Shown in pieces: positions 1 to 8,728 of a DNA stretch of 62,632 nt. The number at the start of each line of letters is the position of its first letter. The stretch's first letter is position 1. The DNA comes from Bacillus sp. ISL-55. GTDB lineage: Bacteria > Bacillota > Bacilli > Bacillales > Cytobacillaceae. Location: assembly GCF_018613155.1 (NCBI RefSeq), contig NZ_JAGGQU010000052.1:1-62632 (forward strand), read 5' to 3'. Made by a program: the position numbers and the translations under genes. The notes beneath the pieces are model-generated. The model had not been told where the DNA came from, did not search any database, and worked only from the letters and a program-made list of their open reading frames with translations.

Positions 1-477
1 AGGTCTAAATCTCCATTTAAATTTTTCATGTTTACTTCGATATGTGTCTAGCTCCAGCGCCTAGCCCCTCGAGTCGCATGTTTTGTGTCGCCTCCTAGAA
101 ACTCCGAAACTTCAACTCCGCCGGCAGAAGCAAAAAGCGCTTCTTTGTCGGAGTCTCCAGTTTCTGCGTTTCTGGGCAGTCGGCTATACTTTTCGATTTC
201 GAGCCGCCCATTGAAGTCAAAGAACGACTTCATTGGGCGGCCCTCCGAGGCACACGACGTGCTAGACCCGCCAGCCACACGATGTGGCGTTTCAGGCGGG
301 CAGCGCTTGTCGGGGCTGAACGAGGCGCTTGCGCTTTTTGTTCCTAGGGAGGAAGAACTGTTTTTCACTGATGTTTTGTCGAAATATTTCGAAAACGATA
401 AAGAAAAAATGATTCTTTTAACATATTTCTATGGATTTTTATCTTTGTCAAATTCATTTGAATAATAATTTAGACCT
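1..477. repeat. Possible outer inverted repeat around the element
   Basis: The first ten bases, AGGTCTAAAT, are exactly the reverse complement of 468-477. The match extends imperfectly to 22 bases, with 17 of 22 identical (1-22 against 456-477). These could be terminal repeats of a larger small element containing the structured repeat. The left end coincides with the window edge, so the true boundary cannot be seen. Confidence 0.3.
48..347. repeat. Long structured GC-rich repeat element
   Basis: This is a GC-rich island in AT-rich surroundings. It starts with CTAGCTCCAGCGC at 48-60 and ends with a GGGGCTGAAC...GGCGCTTGCG block at 313-343 followed by CTAG. The interior holds nested inverted repeats: arms at 205-219 and 227-241 (15 bp, one mismatch), and a CCCGCC/GGCGGG hairpin at about 270-300. 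The two ends also recur, directly joined, as a 50-base short copy at 45221-45270. Reading frames inside it are open on both strands, but have no ribosome binding site and no recognisable protein, so I regard it as non-coding. It is likely a dispersed chromosomal repeat; mobility is not demonstrated. Confidence 0.7.
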
Positions 478-576
478 ATTTTTCTGGATAAAGACTGGAT
501 TTGACTGTCGAATTCATTATATTGCTAAAGTGTAGTTTTTGAATATAATGAAAATTAAGATAAAAGGAGGGGTAAT

Positions 577-1965
577 ATGTCGACAAGAAAAAAGCTTTAT
601 GCAGGAACACTCGCTGTTCTTCTGGGAGCGGCTACCATTTTTAATGCAGGCGTTACAAAAGGGGAAGCAGAAACAAATACAGAAAATACATACCTGGTCA
701 TCTTTAAAGACCAGCAGGGACTTCCAGCAGGTTACGCGGATGCGATCAAAAAAGCCGGCGGCCAAGTGGAAGATAAATTAGACAAGCTTGGTGCTGTAGA
801 GGTTAGCTCAAAAAATACCAACTTTTTGAAGGAAGTAAAGAAGTCATCTCTAGTTTTAGAAGCTGGTGTAGAAAATACTGTTTATCCGGAACAGACGATT
901 GATGGAGAGACAGTGGCTGTTGATGACCTAGCTGATGGAGCTGATATTTACAATAATTTTATGTGGGATATTAAACAGGTAACCAACGATGGTGAGTCCT
1001 GGAAATTGCCAGGAGGAACTGGTTTGTCTGTAGATGGCGAGGATATTGTGGTCGGTGTTATTGATACAGGCATTGATTACAATCATCCAGATTTAAAAGA
1101 AAATTACGTTGGCGGTAAGTCATTCGTACCTGGTTATGATGATCCGATTGACCAGAACAGCCACGGTACGCACGTTGCTGGTTCAATTGCAGCGAATGGA
1201 AGAGCCCTGGGAGTAGGGCCGGATCTGAAAGTGGCCTCATACAGAGTATTCGGTCCATCTGGCGGTGCAGCAACTTCGCATATTGCTGATGCACTAATGG
1301 CAGCAGCAGATGATAATGTAGACGTTGTAAATATGTCCCTTGGCGGATATGACTGGTTCCAGGACCCAGCATACGCAACGAAAGATATTGTAGCAGACGT
1401 TCAGTTATTCAACCGTGCAATCCAGTACGCAATCAAGAAGGGTGTAACGGTTGTCGGTTCTGCTGGTAACAATGCAGTGGATATTAGCAGTCCGGGAAAA
1501 TTATCAGGGGATGATGGTGGTGCAACTCACAGGAGTCCTAGCAGCCAGACAATGATTAGAGTTTCTGCTGGCGGTGCTTTAAAGAATCTTGCATTTTACT
1601 CTAACTATGGCGTAGGTAAAATTGACGTAATGGCGCCGGGCGGCGATCTTGGACCGAACTATGATCCTTCAACAGGTGAGGGAAGAGATAATAGCTACCT
1701 AGCTTTGAGCACAGTTCCGGTTTTTAATGATAATAAAGAGGTTATTGGTCACGCATATGGCTATAAAGGCGGAACTTCAATGGCAGCGCCAAAAACTGCC
1801 GCACTTGCAGGTGTTGTCATCGCTAAGCACGGCAAGGATAAGCTTACTCCTGCTCAAGTCAAGGCGATCATCCAGAACTCTGCTGAAGATTTATTCAAGC
1901 CGGGTTATGACGAGCAAAGTGGGCATGGTCTGATCAATGCAGTAAATGCACTGAAATTGAAATAA
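577..1965 (+). CDS. Secreted subtilisin-like serine protease (S8 family)
   Basis: A 462-residue preproprotease, predicted to be exported and to degrade extracellular protein. An N-terminal signal peptide (about residues 1-31, KK followed by a hydrophobic run and an A-E-A type end) is followed by an inhibitor-I9-like propeptide (about 37-105) and the catalytic domain. The subtilase triad is complete: Asp163 in VIDTGID, His196 in SHGTHVAG and Ser401 in GTSMAAP. The start has a strong AAAGGAGGGG ribosome binding site. It is monocistronic and ends at a terminator at 1975-2008. There is no C-terminal cell-wall anchor. The family is certain; the substrate is not predictable. Confidence 0.95.
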   Translation: MSTRKKLYAGTLAVLLGAATIFNAGVTKGEAETNTENTYLVIFKDQQGLPAGYADAIKKAGGQVEDKLDKLGAVEVSSKNTNFLKEVKKSSLVLEAGVENTVYPEQTIDGETVAVDDLADGADIYNNFMWDIKQVTNDGESWKLPGGTGLSVDGEDIVVGVIDTGIDYNHPDLKENYVGGKSFVPGYDDPIDQNSHGTHVAGSIAANGRALGVGPDLKVASYRVFGPSGGAATSHIADALMAAADDNVDVVNMSLGGYDWFQDPAYATKDIVADVQLFNRAIQYAIKKGVTVVGSAGNNAVDISSPGKLSGDDGGATHRSPSSQTMIRVSAGGALKNLAFYSNYGVGKIDVMAPGGDLGPNYDPSTGEGRDNSYLALSTVPVFNDNKEVIGHAYGYKGGTSMAAPKTAALAGVVIAKHGKDKLTPAQVKAIIQNSAEDLFKPGYDEQSGHGLINAVNALKLK

Positions 1966-1974
1966 ATTCAATGC

Positions 1975-2008
1975 AAAACCGGACAGGAACTTTCCAGTCC
2001 GGTTTTTA
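1975..2008 (+). terminator. Terminator after the S8 protease
   Basis: An AACCGGAC/GTCCGGTT stem is followed by a T run. Confidence 0.85.
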
Positions 2009-2092
2009 TGTTGAAAAAAGGTAGAATGATTGGGCTCTTTGATTAATAGACTTAGAATGACGAAGTAGATTTTCCCCAAGGAGATAATAGAT

Positions 2093-2884
2093 ATGAGTAT
2101 TCAGCAATATTACCAGCAGACAGCCTATATCAGTTTAAACGGTTCTATTATATCAGCGGGTCTTCTTACGATGATTTTGGCGGCAAGCCTGCTGTTTTCC
2201 TGGAATATACCTCTGTTCCTGGTGGCAGTACCATTCTTGTTTTTAGTTTTCCTCCATTACAATCGCTTTATTTTATATAAAAACAAATCAGAAGAGAGTG
2301 CGGAAGCATTTCATCGATATGATGATAAACAAATTTTAAAGCAAAATCACCTGCTTATCGCTTTTGCTCCTGCACCAGCAGTACGACTACTATTTTTTAC
2401 TCCGGACGGAATGCTGGCTGGCGAATTAAGAGAACTCAGGACTAGAAGCTACCGCTGGCTTATCCCTTATTTTTTAGATAAAAGAATCATGAAAGAATTT
2501 GGAATCTATGATTCCAAAGGAAAACTTCAAGGAATGCTAAAACAGGAGCGTTATAGATTTAAAATACTGAATGAGCAAAAAGATATTATTGGTATATTTT
2601 TAGAGAAAAAGAGAGACAAAGAGACAATTGGTTCAGTTATCTTAGATGGTGGAAGAAAGTTGAAAATTGATAAGACACCAGGCTCGATTCGTGATTTTAA
2701 ACTTGTCCGAGAAGACGGCAATACGGCCGCCACGCTGCGAAAAGGCTGGATGCCATTGGAGTGGACAAGGTTTTTCAAAGAAGCCAATACCCCTGTGTTA
2801 ACGTTCGACTATACAATGGGAAAGGCAGAACGGTTGGCAGTATTTGCTGCTCTTGCAAGCCTTTATATGTATTACGATCATTAA
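2093..2884 (+). CDS. Membrane-anchored tubby/LURP1-like protein of unknown function
   Basis: A 263-residue protein. Two adjacent hydrophobic segments (about 19-60) probably anchor it in the membrane. The rest is a soluble, beta-rich region with repeated patterns such as LLFFTPDGMLAGEL, FGIYDSKGKLQGML and DIIGIFLE, as in tubby C-terminal-like/LURP-one domains. That resemblance is from memory of the pattern and is not a database hit. The start at 2093 is preceded by AAGGAGATAATAG. No functional partner is evident; the next gene is 87 bases downstream. Confidence 0.7.
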   Translation: MSIQQYYQQTAYISLNGSIISAGLLTMILAASLLFSWNIPLFLVAVPFLFLVFLHYNRFILYKNKSEESAEAFHRYDDKQILKQNHLLIAFAPAPAVRLLFFTPDGMLAGELRELRTRSYRWLIPYFLDKRIMKEFGIYDSKGKLQGMLKQERYRFKILNEQKDIIGIFLEKKRDKETIGSVILDGGRKLKIDKTPGSIRDFKLVREDGNTAATLRKGWMPLEWTRFFKEANTPVLTFDYTMGKAERLAVFAALASLYMYYDH

Positions 2885-2971
2885 TTTGAAAATTGCTCCA
2901 CTTCCGAAAATTTTGTTTATCTCCGATTCAAAGAGGTTAACAAATAATAGAAACTAGAAGGAGGTTGGGAC

Positions 2972-3301
2972 ATGGTAAACCAACAATATCAGGATTGTAT
3001 CCATGCGTGCTTAGAATGTATTGAAGCCTGTAATGTTTGTTTTGATTCCTGTTTGAAAGAAGAAAATGTGAAAATGATGGCAGAATGCATCAGAATGGAC
3101 AGGGAATGTGCTGAAATCTGCGGCATGGCAGTAACCGCGATGCAGACAAACAGCCACTTTGTGAACCAGATTTGCGGCTTGTGTGCGGAAATCTGTGAAG
3201 CTTGCGGCAATGAATGCAAAAAGCATGACCATGAACATTGCCAAAAATGTGCCGAAGCCTGCTTTAAATGCGCAGAAGAATGCAGAAAAATGGCATCTTA
3301 A
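2972..3301 (+). CDS. Four-helix-bundle copper-binding protein (DUF326/Csp-like)
   Basis: A 109-residue cytosolic protein with 19 cysteines, spaced mostly three or four residues apart along predicted helices (for example C9, C13, C16, C20, C23, C27 and C90, C93, C97, C100, C104), plus a His-rich turn at 85-89. This is the signature of the DUF326 family and of copper storage proteins (Csp3, YhjQ-like), which hold many Cu(I) ions inside a four-helix bundle. There is no signal peptide, so a cytosolic copper store or buffer is likely. It has a strong AGAAGGAGG ribosome binding site. It stands alone with a terminator at 3309-3340; no copper pump or CsoR gene is adjacent. Confidence 0.9.
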   Translation: MVNQQYQDCIHACLECIEACNVCFDSCLKEENVKMMAECIRMDRECAEICGMAVTAMQTNSHFVNQICGLCAEICEACGNECKKHDHEHCQKCAEACFKCAEECRKMAS

Positions 3302-3308
3302 TAACAGG

Positions 3309-3340
3309 AGAACCAGCAAACCAAAAGCTGGTTCTTTTTA
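3309..3340 (+). terminator. Terminator after the DUF326 gene
   Basis: AGAACCAGC pairs with GCTGGTTCT, followed by TTTTT. Confidence 0.85.
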
Positions 3341-3350
3341 TATATATAAA

Positions 3351-3714
3351 GGTAAAAGTAGAAGCACTGCATTGCCTCAAACTCGACTGAAAAAGAAAAA
3401 GGGTAAAAGCAGAAAGCTTGCATTGCCTCAAACTCGACTGAAAAAAGAAAAAGGGTAAAAGCAGAAGGCTTGCATTGCCCCAAACTCGTCTGAAAAAAGA
3501 AAAAGGGTAAAAGCAGAAGCGCTGCATTGCCCCGAAATCGCTTGAAAAAGGAAAAAGGGTAAAAACAGAAAGCTTGCATTGCCCCAAACTCGTCTGGAAA
3601 AAGAAAAAGGGTAAAAGCAGAAGCACTGCATTACCCCAAACTCGTCTGGAAAAAGAAAAAGGGTAAAAGCAGGAGGCTTGCATTGCCCCGAAATCGCCTG
3701 AAAAAGGAAAAAGG
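3351..3714. repeat. 52-bp tandem array, seven units, sequence type A
   Basis: Seven units begin with GGTAAAAGCAGAAG-like sequence at 3351, 3402, 3454, 3506, 3558, 3610 and 3662. The spacing is 51 bp once and then exactly 52 bp. Each unit ends in an A-rich AAAAAGAAAAAG stretch. A central GCAGAAGCGCTGC-type patch varies between units in a correlated way. The array lies between the DUF326 gene and dapF. Its sequence is unrelated to the three TGTCA/TGACA arrays elsewhere in the window, but the period is the same. The reverse strand has no stops in any frame, which produces spurious Phe-rich reading frames. Confidence 0.95.
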
Positions 3715-3828
3715 AAAAAGGAAATCGTAAAAAATAACACGAATTTTACCCCATATTACCTTCCGTATTGAACAATTCCAATATTTATGGCATCTTGTAA
3801 TATAACGAAGTATTTTGGGGGCGTTAAA

Positions 3829-4809
3829 ATGATAATCGATTTGATTAAATGTCATGGTTCAAATAATGACTTTCTATTGATAGATGAAACGGACCGGAAT
3901 TATAAATTTGATGATTTTAAAAGGCGTGATCTTGCATTGATGCTTTGTGACAGGGAATCATCACTGGGTGCAGATGGCATCTTGTTCATCCGTTCAAGCA
4001 AGGTTGCAGATGCACAATATCGAATTTTTAATTCTGACGGTACAGAGGCTTCGATGTGCGGCAATGGCCTTCGCTGTGCAGGACGTTATGTCTGCGAAAA
4101 GCTTGGCGTCGAGGAAGCCGTGATTGAAACGATGAAAGCAAACCTCAAGGTGAAGAAGCATGAGGAGATTTTCATTGATATTCCAACTTACCAGGTGGAA
4201 ATTTCCCCTGTAACTTTTAAACTAAGGGATTTGCCGTTAAATCTTGACCAGGAAACACTGATTCAGGAGAAGATTCCGCAGTTGTCTGAGGAATTGACGT
4301 TTTCAGCACTCGCAGTCCCTAATCCTCATTTGGCGGCTGTAGTCAGTAAAGAGCAATTGGAATCCGATTTGCAGACCAGATTGAGTGAAATGGTAAATAA
4401 TCCTAATGATTTATTTCCTGACGGAGTCAATGTCAGCTTTATCAGGCTCCTTGAAAAAGGGAGTATCTATGTGAGAACTTATGAACGAGGAGTAGGCTAT
4501 ACGAATGCTTGTGGAACAGCGATGTCAGCATCCACTCTTGTCACATGCCTGATGGGGGAGAATGAAATTGACCAGCCAATAAATGTGTACAATAATGGCG
4601 GGATGGTTCAATGCGCTGTCCGTAAAGAGGAGGAGACTTATACAATCGATTTGATCGGCAATGCTACTTTTGTATACTCGGCTCAAATTGAAGTTGATTT
4701 TTCACAAGAGGGTTTACTTGAGGAAATCCTGGAACAGGAAGATTTTAACGAAGATATCCTGTACAGCAAGTTGCAGGAGCATGCTAAAAAGTATCTAAGT
4801 AAATTTTAA
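3829..4809 (+). CDS. dapF: Diaminopimelate-epimerase-family protein (DapF-like)
   Basis: A 326-residue protein of the PLP-independent epimerase fold; DapF interconverts LL- and meso-diaminopimelate for lysine and cell-wall synthesis. Both catalytic cysteines are visible: Cys77 in MCGNGLRC and Cys228 in ACGTAMS. The N-terminal HGSNNDF corresponds to the usual HGLGNDF. I chose the ATG at 3829, which has GGGGGCG upstream and gives the normal N-terminus; an upstream ATG at 3787 lacks a binding site. It is about 40-50 residues longer than typical DapF, with an acidic helical tail after residue 285. It is not in a lysine operon, so a paralogue acting on a different amino acid is possible. Confidence 0.8.
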   Translation: MIIDLIKCHGSNNDFLLIDETDRNYKFDDFKRRDLALMLCDRESSLGADGILFIRSSKVADAQYRIFNSDGTEASMCGNGLRCAGRYVCEKLGVEEAVIETMKANLKVKKHEEIFIDIPTYQVEISPVTFKLRDLPLNLDQETLIQEKIPQLSEELTFSALAVPNPHLAAVVSKEQLESDLQTRLSEMVNNPNDLFPDGVNVSFIRLLEKGSIYVRTYERGVGYTNACGTAMSASTLVTCLMGENEIDQPINVYNNGGMVQCAVRKEEETYTIDLIGNATFVYSAQIEVDFSQEGLLEEILEQEDFNEDILYSKLQEHAKKYLSKF

Positions 4810-4815
4810 ACGAAG

Positions 4816-4847
4816 AAAATCCTGAGGAACTTCCTCAGGATTTTTTT
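4816..4847. terminator. Bidirectional terminator between dapF and ligD
   Basis: ATCCTGAGGAA/TTCCTCAGGAT is flanked by A and T runs between the convergent genes. Confidence 0.85.
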
Positions 4848-6679
4848 GTCTTTAAAACATTCAACACCGGTTCGAAATTCTGCTCTTCTTTTGCAGTAAA
4901 GTACGTCCTGAACGGACAGCCTAACTTCTGCACGCGCTGGATAATTGATCCTAAATGAAAATCCTCAATATTTAACTTATCGTCCACTTCCTCCCAGAAT
5001 AGCGGAGTGGCTACACCTGCATGTGACTTACCGCGGGCTGAATAGGGACTGACAATTGTCTTGCCTTCAGCATGCTGGATGTAATCAACATATAGTCGGC
5101 CGCCCCTGTTTTTCTTCAATCGCTCAATCGTGAACGATTCTGAGTCTTTTGAAACAAGATAGTTCGCGATAAAGGCGGTGAACAATTTGGTATCATCATA
5201 GCTATAAGTATTATCCGGGAGCGGGATATACACCTGCAGTCCTTTATTTCCAGAGGTTTTTATAAAGCTGATCAGTTTTAATTCATCCAATACCTCTTTA
5301 ATATAAAGAGCAGCTTTAATCGCCAAATGGAAGTGATCCCTTGATGGTGGATCCAGATCAAAGACAATTTCATCTGGCCCTTTGCTGTTAATTGTTTGGA
5401 AGGGGATATGAAATTCAATGGCGATTTGATTCCCGAGCCAAAGCAAGGTTTTCATATTATTGCAGACTATATACTCAATTCCTTCAGATTTCGAAGTTTC
5501 GACGAAGTCTGGTGCATAATCGGGAACGTTTTTTTGGTAAAAGGCTTCGCCAAACATGCCGTGAGGATAGCGAATCACTGTTAATAGCCGGTCTTTCAGA
5601 AAAGGTAACATATAGGGAGAAATCTCCCTTAAATAATGAATGTAATCAACCTTTTGAATCGGCGGTTCTTCCCAAATTGGCTTGTCTGGATGGGTGATTT
5701 CAATATCGAGTGGCAGATTCTTCTGTTGGAATACGAATTTTTCATACGTACATGAATCTGGACTTAAATCGAACCGGAATTGATGGAAATGAGGCTCACG
5801 AAGCTGCTCCTCATAGATTTCTAAGTATTTAACATCAAGGCATATGCCTGGTTCTACATAGATGAATTGGTCGTTTTCGCCACTTTTATTTTGCTTGATA
5901 ATCTGATGAAGAGCATTTTTTTCTTCTGGCTTAAAGCCGAAAATCACAAGACCGATTTGGTGAATACTTGAGTCTTTATAAACGGAGATATAAAAGTATC
6001 CATTGGATTTCTCATATGCCGTCACAAAGCAGGAGACAAATTTCCAGTTTTTTGTCTTAATCCATGCTTCCGTCCGTTTGCCTTCCTCCCATTTGCTATT
6101 GTGTTGTTTGGCAATTATACCTTCACCATCGTAGATAACGACGTTTTCCCATAAGCCTTTCAAATCCGTTTCACTTGGGACAAGTTGTACCAAGTCCGGG
6201 TTTTGGTGGTCGGGAGAGAGTGGGAGACCAATCTCGGAAAAAAGGGATTGAAGTTTTTTCCGCCTGTCTTTGTAACCTGCAGATGCTATACTTTTTCCTT
6301 CTATCCTCAAAAGATCGAACACCATCAGCCTGCATGGATTCCTATCTCCTTCTGCTTTTATTTTTCCCTGAGACCTCATTCTTCCCCTGATTTGGATCGC
6401 GCCAAAATTCGCCTTATATGGATTCTCCATGTAAACGAGCTCTGCGTCCAATGTCAGAGGGAGATATGGCTGGAACTTTTCCTTTTTGGCAGCCAGGAAC
6501 TCAGATAATTCCGGAAACAGCGGAAGCAGCGGTTTCCCATTCCGGCTTGTCAGTTCAATTTCCTGATCCCAAGTCAACAGGGCTCGGAAGCCATCAAATT
6601 TTATTTCATAACGCCATTCATCCCCTTGTGGCGGTTCGAACGCAAGTGTAGGGAGCATTGGTTTCAGCATTTTCGCCAT
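4835..6679 (-). CDS. ligD: ATP-dependent DNA ligase/polymerase LigD
   Basis: A 614-residue two-domain enzyme of bacterial non-homologous end joining. The N-terminal half is the ATP-dependent ligase with the adenylation motif EIKFDG (Lys27). The C-terminal half, from about residue 325, is the primase-polymerase domain (IVFDLDPP and the later TSGNKGLQVYIPL motif). The order is the Bacillus YkoU order, and no phosphoesterase domain is seen. I place the start at 6679 (MAKML), which matches the family N-terminus and has GGTGAAAGG just upstream, rather than 14 codons earlier. It is divergent from ku, with 125 bases between them. In B. subtilis the homologous pair is a sporulation (sigma-G) gene set that repairs breaks in germinating spores; the same role is inferred here. 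Confidence 0.95.
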   Translation of the reverse strand: MAKMLKPMLPTLAFEPPQGDEWRYEIKFDGFRALLTWDQEIELTSRNGKPLLPLFPELSEFLAAKKEKFQPYLPLTLDAELVYMENPYKANFGAIQIRGRMRSQGKIKAEGDRNPCRLMVFDLLRIEGKSIASAGYKDRRKKLQSLFSEIGLPLSPDHQNPDLVQLVPSETDLKGLWENVVIYDGEGIIAKQHNSKWEEGKRTEAWIKTKNWKFVSCFVTAYEKSNGYFYISVYKDSSIHQIGLVIFGFKPEEKNALHQIIKQNKSGENDQFIYVEPGICLDVKYLEIYEEQLREPHFHQFRFDLSPDSCTYEKFVFQQKNLPLDIEITHPDKPIWEEPPIQKVDYIHYLREISPYMLPFLKDRLLTVIRYPHGMFGEAFYQKNVPDYAPDFVETSKSEGIEYIVCNNMKTLLWLGNQIAIEFHIPFQTINSKGPDEIVFDLDPPSRDHFHLAIKAALYIKEVLDELKLISFIKTSGNKGLQVYIPLPDNTYSYDDTKLFTAFIANYLVSKDSESFTIERLKKNRGGRLYVDYIQHAEGKTIVSPYSARGKSHAGVATPLFWEEVDDKLNIEDFHLGSIIQRVQKLGCPFRTYFTAKEEQNFEPVLNVLKTKKS

Positions 6680-6804
6680 CCTTTCACCAGTCGTATTTAT
6701 ATTGTTCCTGTTTAAGCTCAAACTAGTACGCTGGCAAATGTTTTAATGCATGATAAATCCATTCTTAAGCACATTAGTAATAAAACGATAAGGTGGAGAA
6801 CGTA

Positions 6805-7662
6805 ATGCATACAATTTGGAAAGGGAGCATCAGCTTTGGGCTCGTCAATATCCCAATCAAGCTTCATGCTGCGACTGAGGATAGAGATATTAAACTGCGT
6901 ACCCTTCATAAAGAGTGCCACTCACCAATTAAATATGAGAAGACATGTCCTGTGTGTGATGTTGAAGTAAAAAACGAAGACATCGTGAAGGCTTATGAAT
7001 ATACGAAAGGAAAGTTTGTTGTCCTTGAAGAGGAAGACCTTGAAGCATTGAGGAAGGAAAACGAAGATAAAGCCGTGGAAATTATCGATTTTGTAAAAAT
7101 TAATGAAATCGATCCAATTTACTTTCAGCGGAGCTATTTTATGTCCCCAAACGAGGGTGGCGGCAAAGCATATTCTCTTCTCAGGAAGGCTTTGGAGGAA
7201 TCGCAAAAGGTTGGTATTGCCAAAATAATCATAAGGGCAAAAGAGCAGCTCGCAGTAGTTAGAGTCTATAACAATACACTCGTAATGGAAACGATCCATT
7301 TCCCCGATGAGGTAAGAAATGCTGTAGATGTGCCGAATGTACCGGAAGAAGATAAGGTTACGGAAAAGGAACTGGACACCGCGATCATGCTTATCGATCA
7401 GTTGACAACTGAGTTTGAACCAGAGAAATACAAGGATGATTATCGTACAGCATTATTAGAGCTGATTGAAGCAAAGCGTACCGGTAAAGAACTTGTCACT
7501 CCTACAGAAAAAGAACCTGTTTCCAATGTTACAGATCTTATGGCTGCACTTCAGGCCTCCATAGACCGTACGAAGCCAGAAAAGAAGAAAGAGACAGCTC
7601 CAGCAGCAAAGAAGAAAAAAACTGCCGCGAAACCAAAGGCAAAGGAAAAGAAACAAGCATAA
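6805..7662 (+). CDS. ku: DNA end-binding protein Ku
   Basis: A 285-residue bacterial Ku homologue (YkoV). It forms a ring on double-strand break ends and recruits LigD. The N-terminus HTIWKGSISFGLVNIPIKL is the classical Ku start, which fixes the ATG at 6805 behind AAGGTGGAG. The core beta-barrel is followed by a Lys/Ala-rich tail (about 250-285), typical of Bacillus Ku and probably a DNA-binding extension. The gene is divergent from ligD. CPVCDVEV near residue 48 is a partial zinc-like pair. Confidence 0.97.
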   Translation: MHTIWKGSISFGLVNIPIKLHAATEDRDIKLRTLHKECHSPIKYEKTCPVCDVEVKNEDIVKAYEYTKGKFVVLEEEDLEALRKENEDKAVEIIDFVKINEIDPIYFQRSYFMSPNEGGGKAYSLLRKALEESQKVGIAKIIIRAKEQLAVVRVYNNTLVMETIHFPDEVRNAVDVPNVPEEDKVTEKELDTAIMLIDQLTTEFEPEKYKDDYRTALLELIEAKRTGKELVTPTEKEPVSNVTDLMAALQASIDRTKPEKKKETAPAAKKKKTAAKPKAKEKKQA

Positions 7663-7683
7663 AGAAAGCACCTGTTATGACCG

Positions 7684-7714
7684 AACCGGCCCCCCTGTAT
7701 TGAGGCCGGTTTTT
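7684..7714 (+). terminator. Terminator after ku
   Basis: An ACCGGCC/GGCCGGT stem is followed by TTTT. Confidence 0.85.
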
Positions 7715-7792
7715 CAATTTCTGCAGTACACTTTAAAGGAAAATCACAAATCAAAGAAGAATAAGTCATTATAGTAAAAGGGGGATTTTTTT

Positions 7793-8674
7793 ATGAGGAG
7801 AGTTCTTGTGCTTGGTGGAACCCAGTATTTCGGGAAAAAGCTGGTCCAAAAGCTGATAGAAAATGGCGATGAAGTAACGATAGCCACAAGAGGAAGTAAA
7901 AGTGATCACTTCGGTGAAAAAGTGAAGCGTCTTGTGGTTGATCGTGAAAAGAAAGAGACGATGGCAGCAGCCTTCGAAGATAAAGAATGGGATCTGGTGT
8001 ATGACCAATCCTGTTTTTCACCAATTGAGGCGAGGGATACTGCAGAGGTGTTGAAGGGAAAAGCGGGTCGCTATATTTTCACTTCTACTCAGGCTGTGTA
8101 TGAGTTTGGTACGCTCCATGCAGAAGAAAACTTTGATCCGTATACATACAAATTTACATACAAAAGCAGACAAGAGTACCCAGGATATGAAGGATACAAA
8201 GAGGCAAAAAGAGCTTCTGAAGCGGTATTTCACCAGCTTGGTTATTTTGATGTTGTTTCAGTCCGATTCCCGATTGTCGTCTCTGAAGATGATTACACAG
8301 AGCGCTTGAAATTTCATTTTGATAAAATCCTTGCGGGTGAGCCAATAGGCATTCCAAACCCTGATTTCCGCTACAGCTTCATACATGCTGATGAAGCGGC
8401 AAGCTTTTTGTTGGAAATTGGGAAATCAACCTTTGAAGGGCCAATCAATCCAGGATCGGCAGGAGATATTAGTTTACGAGAATTGGTCGATAAAATCACT
8501 TTGCTGGCCAATAAAGAAGCTGTTGTGGAGAACAGCAACACAAGCGGTACTGTCTCACCTTATGCATTGCCTGGGTCCTGGTCGATTGACACTTCCCTTG
8601 CAGAAGGGCTTGGCTATAAATTCACCGATTTGAATAAATTGCTGGATCAGTTGGTTAAGTATTATCTTCAATAA
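7793..8674 (+). CDS. NAD-dependent epimerase/dehydratase family protein
   Basis: A 293-residue Rossmann-fold protein with the N-terminal nucleotide-binding motif VLGGTQYFGKKL. It belongs to the atypical extended short-chain dehydrogenase class, including the isoflavone-reductase/mRNA-binding type. In place of the standard active-site YxxxK, YEGYKEAKR at about 125-133 provides Tyr and Lys. The start has AAAGGGGG upstream. It is monocistronic with its own terminator. The substrate cannot be predicted. Confidence 0.85.
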   Translation: MRRVLVLGGTQYFGKKLVQKLIENGDEVTIATRGSKSDHFGEKVKRLVVDREKKETMAAAFEDKEWDLVYDQSCFSPIEARDTAEVLKGKAGRYIFTSTQAVYEFGTLHAEENFDPYTYKFTYKSRQEYPGYEGYKEAKRASEAVFHQLGYFDVVSVRFPIVVSEDDYTERLKFHFDKILAGEPIGIPNPDFRYSFIHADEAASFLLEIGKSTFEGPINPGSAGDISLRELVDKITLLANKEAVVENSNTSGTVSPYALPGSWSIDTSLAEGLGYKFTDLNKLLDQLVKYYLQ

Positions 8675-8689
8675 AATGACTAAATGGTA

Positions 8690-8728
8690 AAACCAGGTGC
8701 TGATATCCCGTACACCTGGTTTTTTTTA
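8690..8728 (+). terminator. Terminator after the epimerase gene
   Basis: AACCAGGTG/CACCTGGTT is followed by an eight-T run. Confidence 0.9.

Noticed and set aside
48-465. Two overlapping reading frames of 106 and 126 codons in the structured repeat
   Set aside because: They lie over hairpin-forming repeat DNA on both strands, lack binding sites and show no protein-like pattern.
3264-3740. Minus-strand frames over the first array encoding Phe/Leu/Pro-rich repeat peptides
   Set aside because: The 52-bp period shifts the frame each unit and the reverse strand simply lacks stops in every frame; no ribosome binding site and no conserved start. An artefact of the repeat.
6680-6804. Sigma-G promoter between ligD and ku
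   Set aside because: TGCATG and CACATTA-like boxes can be found, but they match the consensus poorly; spore expression is expected from the family, not shown by this sequence.
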